Notes under the pieces: model-generated | What the model was told of the DNA's origin: nothing | What the model saw: the letters and a program-made list of their open reading frames with translations, nothing else | The model's database searches: none | Shown: piece by piece, positions 17,818 to 27,590 of the stretch | Layout of the letters: every line of letters begins with the position of its first letter | Position numbering within the stretch: the first letter of the stretch is position 1 | Made by a program: the position numbers and the translations under genes | Assembly: GCF_000242895.2 (NCBI RefSeq) | Contig: NC_021171.1 | Location: 2,328,001-2,392,000, forward strand | Length of the DNA stretch: 64,000 nucleotides | Reading direction: 5' to 3' | From: Bacillus sp. 1NLA3E | GTDB taxonomy: Bacteria > Bacillota > Bacilli > Bacillales > Cytobacillaceae

Positions 17818-19605
17818 TTATTTCTTCCCAATATACTGTTTAAGAAAATCAGCAAACTTTGAATAAGCACTAATCTTATTCTTAAGTTTTACCAACGAAT
17901 GACCCTCATCTTCAACACGAATATACGTAACTGGATGATTTCGTTTCTTTAGTTTATTTACAATTTGCTCAGATTCCTCAATCGGGACTCTCGGGTCGTT
18001 TTTTCCGTGAAGAACCATAATTGGAGATGTGATTTTATCGGCATGATTCAAAGGATCTATTTGATCAAAAAAATCTCCTTCTTTTTCAATGGTTCCATAT
18101 TCAGCCTCTCTTAGCTTTTTCCGCCAAGGAACTGTCGTTTTTAGGAACGTTCTAAAACTAGAAATTCCAACGATATCGATCGCTGCAGCCCACAAATTTG
18201 GATAGTGGCTTATCGCAGCAAGAACCATAAATCCACCGTAACTACCTCCCATGACTGCTATCTTTGCAGCATCTACTTTTCCATTTTCTTTTAGCCATTC
18301 CACTAAAAAAATAAGATCTTTTACAGCGTCCATACGTTTCTTAGCATCATCAAGATGTGTGTACGTTTTTCCATAACCTGCACTACCGCGAACATTTGGA
18401 GCTACCACCGCATAACCAACACTTAGAAAATACTGCACCAATGGGTTGTAAACCGCACGACTTTGACTTTCCGGGCCCCCATGAATATATATTACAACAG
18501 GAATTTCGCCAGTCGCATCTTTAGGCCTGTAGTAAAAGGCGGGTATTTTAAGATTGTCAAACGATTGGTAAGATATTAATTCAGGTTCAATTAGTTTTTT
18601 CTCCAGTATTGGGGTGCGAGAGACGTATGTAAGTCGTTCTGCGAGGATAGTCGTAAGATCCAGCTCCCATAAATCAGATGGATGTGCTGGCCCGTTAAAT
18701 ACATAAACTAACTTTTGATCATCTGGTGAAAATTTGAGATTGGTGATTACACCCATTGGTGTTTCCCATGCATAAAGTGTGCTTAGATTCAAGTCTAATA
18801 GGTAGCCTTTGGATATCCCCCCTTCGTTAATTGTGTAAGCTAATTTGTTTTTTCTCTTATTCATTGCTAGCCCCTCATAATCCCACTCACCTCGCTCCAA
18901 CCATGTGAAATGTTTAGTAGCTAAATGAATGAATGCGAGTCCAAAGAATTCCCGGTCTTTATTGGTTAATAAATAAATATGGTCTCCATCATTATTAAAA
19001 TGAACATCTTTAAAACTTGCTTCACCAATATGTTCTGTTATCCAGTTTACATCACCAGTTAAAAGAGACAATGCACCTAATACATGATCAAGGAGAGATT
19101 TTGTTTGTTTAATTAACAAAGAATTTCCATCAGGAAACCACTTCACTACTGAAAAGGTCCCATCTTGGGTAAAAACGAGTCGAATTTCTAGTGTTTCGAT
19201 ATTTTGAATGTATATGTCAAAAAAGGCTTGATTTCGGCGATTGCTAGACCAAGCAATCCATTTTCCATTAGGAGAGCTTCCACCGTACAAATGAACATGT
19301 TCTGGGGAGTTGGTTAGGGCGATCAGTTCACCATTCTCCTTTAATAGACACAATTGCACCCTTTCATCTCCAGCAGCATCCATTCCAATAATCAGATCCG
19401 ATGTGCCATCAATATATTTAATAAAGGTAATATCTTCTTTTGTAAAAGAGGCTTGTGCAGGCCAACCATCCCTTCGATCAAGCTCCCAAACCTGTACTGT
19501 CCCCGTAAAATCAGATAGAAAGCTTATCTTTTTTCCATTTGGGTTGTATACAGGATTTTTCGCTGTACGAACATATAAATAAGGGTCTACACTAATTTCA
19601 GCCAT
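17818..19605 (-). CDS. S9 family peptidase (prolyl oligopeptidase/acylaminoacyl-peptidase type)
   Basis: 595 residues, cytoplasmic. An N-terminal beta-propeller (repeated blades such as NPVYNPNGKKISFLSDF, SSPNGKWIAWSSN, KFSPDDQKLVYVF) gates a C-terminal alpha/beta hydrolase. The catalytic Ser is in GGSYGGFM, the Asp in HGKNDPRVP and the His in VEDEGHSLV. It hydrolyses short peptides, possibly N-acylated ones. The start is the ATG 7 bases after GGTGGTGA; an in-frame TTG six codons earlier overlaps that RBS. Monocistronic. Confidence 0.9.
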   Translation of the reverse strand: MAEISVDPYLYVRTAKNPVYNPNGKKISFLSDFTGTVQVWELDRRDGWPAQASFTKEDITFIKYIDGTSDLIIGMDAAGDERVQLCLLKENGELIALTNSPEHVHLYGGSSPNGKWIAWSSNRRNQAFFDIYIQNIETLEIRLVFTQDGTFSVVKWFPDGNSLLIKQTKSLLDHVLGALSLLTGDVNWITEHIGEASFKDVHFNNDGDHIYLLTNKDREFFGLAFIHLATKHFTWLERGEWDYEGLAMNKRKNKLAYTINEGGISKGYLLDLNLSTLYAWETPMGVITNLKFSPDDQKLVYVFNGPAHPSDLWELDLTTILAERLTYVSRTPILEKKLIEPELISYQSFDNLKIPAFYYRPKDATGEIPVVIYIHGGPESQSRAVYNPLVQYFLSVGYAVVAPNVRGSAGYGKTYTHLDDAKKRMDAVKDLIFLVEWLKENGKVDAAKIAVMGGSYGGFMVLAAISHYPNLWAAAIDIVGISSFRTFLKTTVPWRKKLREAEYGTIEKEGDFFDQIDPLNHADKITSPIMVLHGKNDPRVPIEESEQIVNKLKKRNHPVTYIRVEDEGHSLVKLKNKISAYSKFADFLKQYIGKK

Positions 19606-19729
19606 TACCTTATCACCACCCAATTAGACTTCGAAAATTTATATAATCATTTTTATATCAAACACGGTTGATTATCCCTTTCAATTATATTTTTATAGAT
19701 CTAGTTTCATGCTCCTATATTTAGGCCAA

Positions 19730-19758
19730 AGAAAAATCAGAGGGGATCCTCCCTCTGA
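19730..19758 (-). terminator. Terminator after the EamA transporter
   Basis: Perfect 8-bp stem TCAGAGGG / CCCTCTGA with TTTTTCTTT on the minus strand. Confidence 0.88.
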
Positions 19759-19818
19759 TAGAAGTTAAACTACATTTTCACAACCGGTTGACCTTCTTTT
19801 TTCGCTCTGAAAACCGAA

Positions 19819-20775
19819 TTAACTAATTTTCCTGCTGATTCTACTAGCGATTGCTTTCTTTTCCCGTCCATTATAATTAATCGCTATAATACCAATTGCA
19901 ACCAAAGCAATCGCAGCTAAAATATATAAATTCAATCTTTCACCAGGAATAAACATCGCCGATAAAAACGCACCAAATACAGGTGTTAAAAAATTATATA
20001 TGCTCATTTCACCAGCTTTATTATATTTCAAAATTGAAAACCACATCGCAAATGCCACCGAAGAAATCACTGCTGCATATATTAGTAATCCTAAACTAAA
20101 TGGAGTGAAAGTTAAGGAATGAGGACCCAACTGGGGCAATCCAATGATAAGTAACAAGATAGACCCTATTGTTAACTGCCACCCTGTGAGTGTAATGGGA
20201 TCAATATCAGTTGCTAACTCTTTTGCCATAATCGTTGTAATCGCACTGGTAAGCGCAGAAAGAATCATATACCCTTCCCCGGTCCACTGAAATTGAAACT
20301 GGAATTCCTGTCCCCAATTGGCAACAATAATCCCCGTAATTCCAGCCAAAATTCCAATGGCTTTCTTCCCATTCATTTTGTCGTCCTTGTAGTAAAAATG
20401 TGCCAAAAACACAGCCAGAAATGTTCCGGTTGAGGTCAAAATAGATCCTTGCATCCCAGATACTTTCGCCAGTCCATTATAAAAGAAAAAATACTGTATA
20501 GCGGTCTGAATAATACCGAACACAACCAATACAAGGATTTGTGAGCGTCTTACAACCAATTTATTACGATTTGTAAATAATAAAAAAACTAAAATGATTA
20601 TCCCAGCTATAAGAAAACGCATTCCAGCAAACACAATTTTTGCCATCGTGTCATCTGGGGCCATATGCAATTCTTGATAGCTTATTTTTAGTACAGGGAA
20701 AGCACTGCCCCACAATAATGAACAAAAAATAGCTATAATGATGACAGCCCATTTATTTTGATAAATACTCTTCAA
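19819..20775 (-). CDS. EamA/DMT-superfamily transporter
   Basis: About 318 residues with ten predicted membrane helices in two EamA repeats (first from IIAIFCSLLWGSAFPVLK, second from MILSALTSAITTIMAKELA). The family exports amino acids or other metabolites; no substrate can be named. The C terminus is basic (NYNGREKKAIASRISRK). The upstream ATG overlaps the AGGAG, so a TTG ten bases later (MKSIYQNKW) is preferred; the longer form adds seven residues. Confidence 0.85.
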   Translation of the reverse strand: MKSIYQNKWAVIIIAIFCSLLWGSAFPVLKISYQELHMAPDDTMAKIVFAGMRFLIAGIIILVFLLFTNRNKLVVRRSQILVLVVFGIIQTAIQYFFFYNGLAKVSGMQGSILTSTGTFLAVFLAHFYYKDDKMNGKKAIGILAGITGIIVANWGQEFQFQFQWTGEGYMILSALTSAITTIMAKELATDIDPITLTGWQLTIGSILLLIIGLPQLGPHSLTFTPFSLGLLIYAAVISSVAFAMWFSILKYNKAGEMSIYNFLTPVFGAFLSAMFIPGERLNLYILAAIALVAIGIIAINYNGREKKAIASRISRKIS

Positions 20776-20918
20776 TTTGATCCATCTCCTATGCAAACTG
20801 AGTTTGCTTATAAAAACACAATAAATATTTATTATATCACTATTTCTTGTTTCTTCTTTTTTTTTGAAACAATGAAATAGTAAAAAAATGAATAAATATT
20901 TTGCACAGGAGAAAACTG

Positions 20919-21692
20919 TTAATCCCTTATATGTATTAACTTAAACAGTTTTTCAAGCCCTTCAAGGAGCCTCGGTGACGGACGGCAGTATAATTCTTCT
21001 TCAAGGATTAGGATTTGATCATCATTCGGAAAGTTCAACCTTTCAAAACCTGGTCGTTTAGTAATAGCACTTTTTTTAATTTTATCCTTTCGCACGCCAA
21101 CCCAAGCTAGACAGATAAAATCCGGTTTGCGATTCAATACATCCTCCCAATCCGTCTGAACACTCGCTAAATCAACATCATCAAATACATTTAAAGCGCC
21201 AGCTGCTTCAGAGATTTCTGTTAACCAGTTGATTTTTCCTGGGGTGAAAATGGGTTTTGGCCACCACTCCCAATATAATGACGGCCTCAAATTAACCTTT
21301 GCCCCGTTCTTTTTAACTTCATCCAGCCGAGTGCGAAACTTTCGAGCAGCATCGAACCCTCGCTCATCCTCTCCAAGTGCTTCAGCAGTAATAATTAAGT
21401 CTCGTTCTATATCGGATAGAGATTGAGGGTTCAATACGATATGTGGGATTCCCCTTTTCACTAAAGCTTCGACGTTCTTTTCCATTCCTGGAACACTTAA
21501 CGAGGCCACGACAAGATCTGGTTTTAATTTTTCAACAAGATCCATGTTGATTGATAAATCAGGTCCCAATTTAGGCAAGTTAGCAATGGAGGTAGGCCAA
21601 TCTGAGTAATCATCCACCCCCACTAACAGATGTGTTAAACCTAAGTATTCGATGATTTCCGTATTACTCGGACATAGTGAAATGACTTTCAT
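20919..21692 (-). CDS. BtuF-like cobalamin-binding protein without signal peptide
   Basis: 257 residues of the class III periplasmic-binding fold: MKVISLCPSNTEIIEYLG, GPDLSINMDLVEKLKPDLVVAS, then PSLYWEWWPKPIFTPGKINWLTEISEAAG in the C lobe. This pattern is that of BtuF-like vitamin B12/cobinamide binders. Unlike transport partners it has neither a signal peptide nor a lipobox Cys, so it should stay in the cytoplasm, and no BtuCD genes adjoin. It starts 12 bases after the recombinase-like gene with a good RBS, so the pair is co-transcribed. Binding is inferred from the family. Confidence 0.82.
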   Translation of the reverse strand: MKVISLCPSNTEIIEYLGLTHLLVGVDDYSDWPTSIANLPKLGPDLSINMDLVEKLKPDLVVASLSVPGMEKNVEALVKRGIPHIVLNPQSLSDIERDLIITAEALGEDERGFDAARKFRTRLDEVKKNGAKVNLRPSLYWEWWPKPIFTPGKINWLTEISEAAGALNVFDDVDLASVQTDWEDVLNRKPDFICLAWVGVRKDKIKKSAITKRPGFERLNFPNDDQILILEEELYCRPSPRLLEGLEKLFKLIHIRD

Positions 21693-21704
21693 AATCTAAT
21701 TTTC

Positions 21705-22577
21705 TCACCTTTCTACCACGTAATTTTGAGACTGCAGCGCTTCGGTTATTTGTTTAAGGTAATTTGATGCAGAGATCTCTTCAATACCTAGCTCTTTCGC
21801 TATCATTTGAATTGGGTCTTTACTGGCGTACAAATAATAAGCTAAGGCCCTCCGAATCGAAATGAGAGTGAGGGCTTGAGCTCCCTCCTGTAAGTAATCC
21901 TTTGAAATGGTGCGTAAATGATGAAGGATGGACATGACTTGGACTGGACCACCTGTTTCCTCCCCATGCTGCTTTGTGACAAAAACATACTCACTCCCAT
22001 TAAGCATCGTTTCATCAAAATACGATTTGAAATAGGTCGCCTCTTCCTCTTCAAGGTAAATTGTGCGGTTTTTCAGTTTGATTTCAACCTTATTTTCAGC
22101 AATCAAAACATCATCTTTTTTGAAACGGAAGTCCGCTGTTTTTAATCCCTTTGTGGCTAAAAGAAAGATGGCTTTTCGCAATGGTGAATAGCTTTGGTTA
22201 TGAAATGTTTTGTTAAGGATTTCCAATATTTGTTGATAGGGAACTTCAATCTTTAAATCGTCTGTATTCTTGAACCTTTTCAGCTTAACAGCTGGATCAA
22301 CTGGTACTTTGTCGATTTCCCAGAGGAAATTAAATAATGTCTTTAAAATGGCCAATTCTTTATTTATAGTAGAAATACTCTTTTCCTTGTCTAGTTGTTC
22401 TTCTAAATAATTTTTTATATCAGTAGGAGAAATTTGGAAAGGCTCCTTATTAGCTAGATAGGTATTCTTTATAAAGAGAAAAAACTGTTCACACACTCTT
22501 TGATAACTTTTAACGGTTTCCGAACTATAACCCCTGTTCTCAATGTGTTTGATAAATCCATAAGGCATCCTCTCCAC
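21705..22577 (-). CDS. Tyrosine-recombinase-like protein with degenerate active site
   Basis: 290 residues: an N-terminal SAM-like core-binding domain (SSETVKSYQRVCEQFFLFI, TINKELAILKTLFNFLW) and a C-terminal integrase-like domain. The active Arg I position is Lys (ATKGLKTADF in place of GLR), the HxLRH motif reads ISIRR (only Arg II kept), and LGH reads LGI. The nucleophilic Tyr may survive in ASNYLKQI. It is thus probably unable to recombine DNA and may act as a DNA-binding or architectural protein. GTG start after AGGAGGG. Operon with the BtuF-like gene. Confidence 0.8.
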   Translation of the reverse strand: MERMPYGFIKHIENRGYSSETVKSYQRVCEQFFLFIKNTYLANKEPFQISPTDIKNYLEEQLDKEKSISTINKELAILKTLFNFLWEIDKVPVDPAVKLKRFKNTDDLKIEVPYQQILEILNKTFHNQSYSPLRKAIFLLATKGLKTADFRFKKDDVLIAENKVEIKLKNRTIYLEEEEATYFKSYFDETMLNGSEYVFVTKQHGEETGGPVQVMSILHHLRTISKDYLQEGAQALTLISIRRALAYYLYASKDPIQMIAKELGIEEISASNYLKQITEALQSQNYVVER

Positions 22578-22736
22578 GTCCCTCCTGTTCTAGATATAGT
22601 TAGTATTCGATTGTACGTTCGGTTTATCCTTCGAATTATTTAAAATTAAAGAATTTTCTTACTTTTACAATATAGTTGTTTTCTTTTTGTCCTGTTTTAA
22701 ACTTTTCTTAGCTGCTTGTAGTTATTATTTTTAAAA

Positions 22737-22762
22737 GTTTAGGGTACATTTGTACCCTAAAC
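22737..22762. promoter_or_regulatory. 26-bp perfect palindrome (operator-like)
   Basis: Two 12-base arms, GTTTAGGGTACA and its exact complement, separated by TT. No T-run follows, so a terminator is unlikely; a dimeric regulator site is more plausible. It lies about 160 bases upstream of the recombinase-like gene. Confidence 0.5.
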
Positions 22763-22861
22763 TAACTGTTTACATTAATATTTAGTAGTTAAGAAATTTT
22801 AGCCATACTAGCAAACTTTTCAATTATTTAGCTTAAAAAGGGCTAATATTTAGTCTTTCCC

Positions 22862-22892
22862 ACAAAAAAACACGCTGCTTTAATCAGCGTGT
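22862..22892 (-). terminator. Terminator after the Lon-like gene
   Basis: Perfect 8-bp stem ACACGCTG / CAGCGTGT with T7 on the minus strand. Confidence 0.92.
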
Positions 22893-22908
22893 CCCTTCTA
22901 TATTGATT

Positions 22909-25153
22909 TCACTTTGTAACTTTAGCAGACTCATACATTCTATTGAACCGAGCTTCCACTTTTGAAAAAATCGAATCAGCCGGAAACTGTCCATTTTGAT
23001 CACGATTATTTCCTGCACTTTCACCCGATAAAATTTCAATGCCCTCAGCAATATGACCTACTGCCCAAATATGGAACTGCCCCCTCTTTATCGCATCTAC
23101 TACTTCATTTTCAAGCATTAAGTTTTTTACATTTTGTTTAGGAATAATAACCCCTTGTTTTCCAGTCAGCACTCGTTCCTTGCAAATATGATAAAATCCT
23201 TCGATTTTTTCATTTACTCCACCGATGGGCTGAATTTCTCCCCACTGATTCACCGATCCTGTAACAGCAATACTTTGGTTGATTGGAACTTCCGCGAGTG
23301 ATGATAGGAGCACATATAGCTCTGTACTAGAGGCGCTATCTCCATCAATATGCGAGTACGTTTGCTCAAATGTAATACTAGCTGATAAAGGAATGGGGCG
23401 ATTTTTGGCAAATTCACCAGAAAGGAAACCGTTCAAAATCATCATCCCTTTATTATGAATTTGACCACTTAACGATGTTTCTCTTTCGATATTCATAATT
23501 CCGCTTTTTCCAACATAAGTTTGCGCCGTAATCTTGGTTGGAATACCGAAAATAGAATCACGAGCCCCCATCACTGCTAAACCATTGATTTGTCCGACAC
23601 GAAACCCATCTGTATCGACCATAATGTTTCGATTGTTCCTCTACCAATCGCGAACTATAATCAATAATTTTTCCGACAGCTCTAGAATGAAAAGGAAGTA
23701 GACCTTCCTGGTTAGCGTAATTTTTGACAAAACGAGCCATTTTTAGGCTGTTTTCTTCATCCTTTTCCATAACCATATCAAATTCCACTTTGACCTTAAA
23801 CAGCTTATGAAAATCCTCATCGATACTCGAAAGTAAATCATATAAATAATAGGAACCAATAATAATAACTTTAATATTTAATGGGATTGGTTCAGGCTTG
23901 ATTCCTGTGGTAGGAAAAACCCCTCTTTCCTCATATAAATTCTCGATTTGAACATTTCCAGTCTGTAGGGCTCTTTTTAATAGGGTCCAGACATTAGGCT
24001 GCTGGAGTAATTCAGTTGCTTGTAGGATTAAATACCCACCGTTTGCTAAATGCAAAACACCTGGCTTAATATAAGAAAAATCAGTAACCCAGCTTCCTAG
24101 TTCCCCTTTGTATTCAACTTTTCCGAATAGATTATGGTAAGTAGGGTTTGTCTCGTAAATGACGGGTGCACCATTTTGGTTTTTGTGATTCACAAATAAA
24201 TTAACAGTGTAACGATTCAGTTGCTGTTCTTTCGAGGCTATGAGTGTGTTCATAACATTATTTTGTGGCTCACCATTAGTTAAAAAGAATGAAAAGTGAA
24301 CGACTACATCATGAAAATAGGCGTCTAAATAAGAAAGGACTTTAACATGTTCTTTGTAGATCTCTCGAATTGGCTGAAAAAGACTCAAAATGGCGTCAGA
24401 TGTTGTCTCACGCATAAATTGATCTAAGCTCTTCCTTATTTGCTCATCTATTTTTCTCATCTGATACAGTGTTTCTCGAATTTTTTCTTCTACCTTTTTT
24501 TCTTTCCCTGATAGTATTTCTTTTTCAGAATCGGATAGTTTTCCATATTCCTTCCTTTCAACAGGTCTTCCGTTACGCAAAAGATAGGTATTAACCCCTT
24601 CAGGTGTATGTTCTATTTTAAAACTAAGTTCTAAGGCAAAAGCTTCTGCCTGTTTCCAAAGATCCTCCATTTTTTCACGAAATCCCTCTAAAATTGCTTG
24701 CTTCTTTTTTTCGTATCCTTCTCCTGAAAAAGTGGAGCGGAGTTCTCGTCCAATTTCTATTAACAAGGTTTCAATTTTACGTTGAAATAGAGGACCATTT
24801 CCTGCCGGTAAGGAAATCACCATTGGTCTATCGGGATTTTCAAAATTATGTACATAACACCAGTCTTCAGGTACTGATCGCTTTTTGGCCATTTCTGCCA
24901 CACTATTTCGTGTATAAGTCATTCTTCCTGTCCCTGCAGGACCTACGACAAACAAATTATAACCGGATTGTTCAACTGATAGACCAAACTCCATCGCTTG
25001 CTCTGCCCGGTGCTGTCCAATCATTTCAGTTGGTATTAATTCAATATCGTCTGTAGTTTCAAAGTTGAAATAACTAGCATCAAACTCTGGTCTAAGTTTT
25101 GATACTGGGACTCGATGGATAGAAAGCACATTTTCGTATTCTTCGGTGTTCAT
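22909..25153 (-). pseudogene. LonB-like AAA+ protease, broken by an internal deletion and frameshift
   Basis: The 5' frame (531 codons) has an AAA-type N part with the P-loop GPAGTGRMTYT and ends in the Lon ATPase region at SSRLVEEQSKHYG. The 3' frame carries a complete Lon proteolytic domain with the Ser-Lys dyad (GDSASSTELY, GGVNEKIEGFY), entering at MVDTDGFRVGQINGLAVMG. In intact relatives about 55-70 residues (an alpha-helical lid) separate these two points; here they are fused within about 10 bases and out of frame (near 23620-23635). The pattern is a deletion, not a programmed shift, unless it is an assembly error. Start ATG with RBS GGAATGGGG. Confidence 0.85.
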
Positions 25154-25495
25154 AAGAATTCCCCATTCCTTATTTAAGTTAATTTGTCGAGATTAAGATA
25201 TTTTTTATCTATTTTGGCGGAAATCATTGAGAAAATCGAATATCAATTAATTTCAAATAGGTAATATTGTTTTATCTATTCTTTATAAATTCGCTATCTA
25301 TTGTGGACTCCCCTTCTCCATTTCTAATTGTTCTAAACATTCGATTAGTTAGCTGGGGAGCTTTAATCTTTTCTCATCACATCTTCTAGACTAAATCCCT
25401 GTTTTTTTGGTGGATAAGCAATATATTAACTTAAGTTTAATAAGCTAATTTGAAGCGTTTATGCTTAAACGACTAGATAATACAAAGGAAAATAG
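25154..25495. other. Intergenic region before hpaB-like gene
   Basis: 342 bases, divergent promoters expected for the Lon-like and HpaB-like genes. AT-rich; a short AGCTGGGGAGCT motif (25353-25364) is the only structure seen. No gene. Confidence 0.6.
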
Positions 25496-26947
25496 GTGAA
25501 AAACGTGCCTGCTATTGATGGTTCAACCTTCTTAAAAAGAATTGGTAATTTAAAAGCAGAAATTTGGATGGATGGTAAAAAAATTTCTAAAAATATATGT
25601 GAACACCATGCCTTTAAAGGAATCCTAACCAGTAAAGCAAAGCTCTATGATCTACAGTTGGAAAAGAACAAAGACTTTATGACCTATCTGTCTCCTTTAA
25701 CAGGAAAAAGAGTGGGGAGTTCTTTTTTACCGCCAAAAACAAAAGAAGATTTAGAAAAGAGGAGATTAACGACACAAGAATGGGCAAAAACGTCAGGAGG
25801 CATGATGGGGCGTTCTCCAGATTATATGAACACAGGTTTGATGGCGTTAGGAAGTGCTTGGGATGTTTTTGAGGACAAACAAAATCGTGGCAAAAATATC
25901 AGGAAATTATATGAAAACGCCAGGGAAAATGACCTTACTTTCTCCCACACATTTGTAAGTCCTCAAGTAAACCGTTCTTTGGTTTATTTTGAGACCAACG
26001 AAACTCCTATTTCTGCACAAGTTATTAAACAAAATAGTGAAGGTATCATTATAAAAGGCGCACGACTGCTAGCTACTCAAGGCGGCATTACGGATGAACT
26101 ATTGGTTTTACCAGTTGGTGGGAAATATATTGAGGATCCATTTATTTATGCATTCTCCATTCCAAGTAATACACCAAACCTAAAGTTTATCTGCCGTGAA
26201 TCCTTTGCATACCGCACCTCTGAATTTGACCATCCATTAGGTTCGAGATTTGAGGAAATGGATACAATTGTGGTATTTGATAATGTACTCGTGCCTTGGG
26301 AAAGGGTATTCCTTTACAAGGATTATTCAATTGTAAGAAATTTTAACGATGAAACGAAATTTAACTTATTTTTACTACATCAAACCGTGTCTAGACAGAT
26401 AATAAAATGCGAGTTTTTACTTGGTGTAGCACAATTACTTGTTGATTCAATTGATATCGGGGGATATCAGCACGTTCAAGAAAAAATAGGTGAAATCATT
26501 ACGGGACTTGAAACCGAAAAGGCGTTGTTATTGAGTTCCGAAATTGGGGCAAAAGTAGATAAGCGAGGAATCATGATACCCGATGCCAATCCCTTATACG
26601 CAGCAATAGTCACGTTTCCTAGGTTATACCCGAGATTAACTGAGATTTTGCAGTTGCTTGGAGCAAGTGGATTGGTTTCAATTCCCACAGAACAGGATTT
26701 TGAATCTGAAATTAAAACAGATTTACATCAATACTTACAGAGCGCATCCAGTGATGCAAAAGAAAGAACTAGACTGTTTAGGCTCGCATGGGATATAAGC
26801 ATAAGTGCCTTTGGCGGCAGGCAGACCCTTTATGAAAGATTCTTTTTTGGTGACCCAATCAGATTAAGTTCTGGGTTGTATAATACCTATTCGAAGGATC
26901 AATCCATTGCTTTGGCAAAGTCAATTTTGAATCTGAATGAATCATAA
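25496..26947 (+). CDS. 4-hydroxyphenylacetate 3-monooxygenase oxygenase component family (HpaB/YoaI-like)
   Basis: 483-residue FADH2-dependent aromatic hydroxylase. N-terminal HpaB_N domain (DGSTFLKRIGNLKAEIWMDGKK; WAKTSGGMMGRSPDYMN) and C-terminal domain with the FAD-interacting PWERVFLYKD and the family end LAKSILN. Such enzymes hydroxylate 4-hydroxyphenylacetate or a related phenol using FADH2 supplied by a separate reductase (HpaC), which is not in this window. GTG start, 8 bases after AAAGGAAA. Substrate is an inference from the family. Confidence 0.86.
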   Translation: MKNVPAIDGSTFLKRIGNLKAEIWMDGKKISKNICEHHAFKGILTSKAKLYDLQLEKNKDFMTYLSPLTGKRVGSSFLPPKTKEDLEKRRLTTQEWAKTSGGMMGRSPDYMNTGLMALGSAWDVFEDKQNRGKNIRKLYENARENDLTFSHTFVSPQVNRSLVYFETNETPISAQVIKQNSEGIIIKGARLLATQGGITDELLVLPVGGKYIEDPFIYAFSIPSNTPNLKFICRESFAYRTSEFDHPLGSRFEEMDTIVVFDNVLVPWERVFLYKDYSIVRNFNDETKFNLFLLHQTVSRQIIKCEFLLGVAQLLVDSIDIGGYQHVQEKIGEIITGLETEKALLLSSEIGAKVDKRGIMIPDANPLYAAIVTFPRLYPRLTEILQLLGASGLVSIPTEQDFESEIKTDLHQYLQSASSDAKERTRLFRLAWDISISAFGGRQTLYERFFFGDPIRLSSGLYNTYSKDQSIALAKSILNLNES

Positions 26948-26962
26948 AATATATATTTTCAA

Positions 26963-26990
26963 AGTCCTCTTATTTCAGAGGGCTTTTCAC
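26963..26990 (+). terminator. Terminator after the HpaB-like gene
   Basis: 8-bp stem AGTCCTCT / AGAGGGCT (one G-U) followed by TTTTC. Confidence 0.65.
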
Positions 26991-26996
26991 GTTCCT

Positions 26997-27496
26997 TTAT
27001 TTAAATTCTTTATTGTCTAATACAGTTACTGGTATTTTTGTTGATTTACCAATATTTTTTGTGTGATCCACTAACCGTATAATGTCCTTAAAGCAAATTT
27101 TCGCTCCTGAAACTAATAATGGAACACCAATGGAATCAATTTTTAGTCCTCTTGAAAAAAAGCCTCCAAGTGACATAGGTATGGGAACAGTAGGTGAAGT
27201 GTTTGAAAAAACTATTTTTTCTTCACCTTTATACTTTTCTTGTAATAACAAACTTAAACTTTGTAAAGAAGGAACGACATATTTTGATGATTTCCGGCCC
27301 AGGGTATGTACTGAATTTCCATCCTCATCAATCCCATGAAAAATAAGCTTACCAAAATCAGAAGAAGTTAAAGTATTGAAGTATTGAATATTTCCTCCTT
27401 TGTTAATGGATGGTCAGCCGAGATTTGGTTAAGATGATATGCTGCTGCCATTGAAGTTGAATGGGTTCCACCATAATCATTATAGATATATATCAT
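26997..27496 (-). pseudogene. DUF3189 protein, frameshifted by one base
   Basis: The 5' frame reads MIYIYNDYGGTHSTSMAAAYHLNQI, typical of DUF3189, and stops after 42 codons. A second frame continues as NIQYFNTLTSSDFGKLIFHGIDEDG through PIPMSLGGFFSRGLKIDSIGVPLL to the end. The total of 500 bases is one short of 167 codons, so a single-base deletion near AAGGAGGAA (about 27391-27399) restores the whole frame. RBS AAGGATGA precedes the ATG. Function of the family is unknown. Confidence 0.82.
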
Positions 27497-27590
27497 AGAA
27501 TCATCCTTATAAGTTATTCTGATATATTTACTATAACCAAATTATGGAGGTCCCATCCAAAAAGTCTTCCGTAGGGACCGGGGTTTAGGA

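Larger units (their letters stand above)
22578..22908. other. Intergenic region with a perfect palindrome
   Basis: 331 bases between the Lon-like gene remnant and the recombinase-like gene. Contains the 26-bp palindrome at 22737-22762 and a terminator at its right end; nothing coding was found. Confidence 0.7.

Noticed and set aside
23558-23640. Programmed ribosomal frameshift in the Lon-like gene
   Set aside because: No slippery heptamer, and the conserved lid segment between the two parts is missing, which a frameshift cannot supply.
25435-25470. Catabolite-responsive element before the HpaB-like gene
   Set aside because: The TGAAGCGTTT core is off-register from the cre consensus at several positions.
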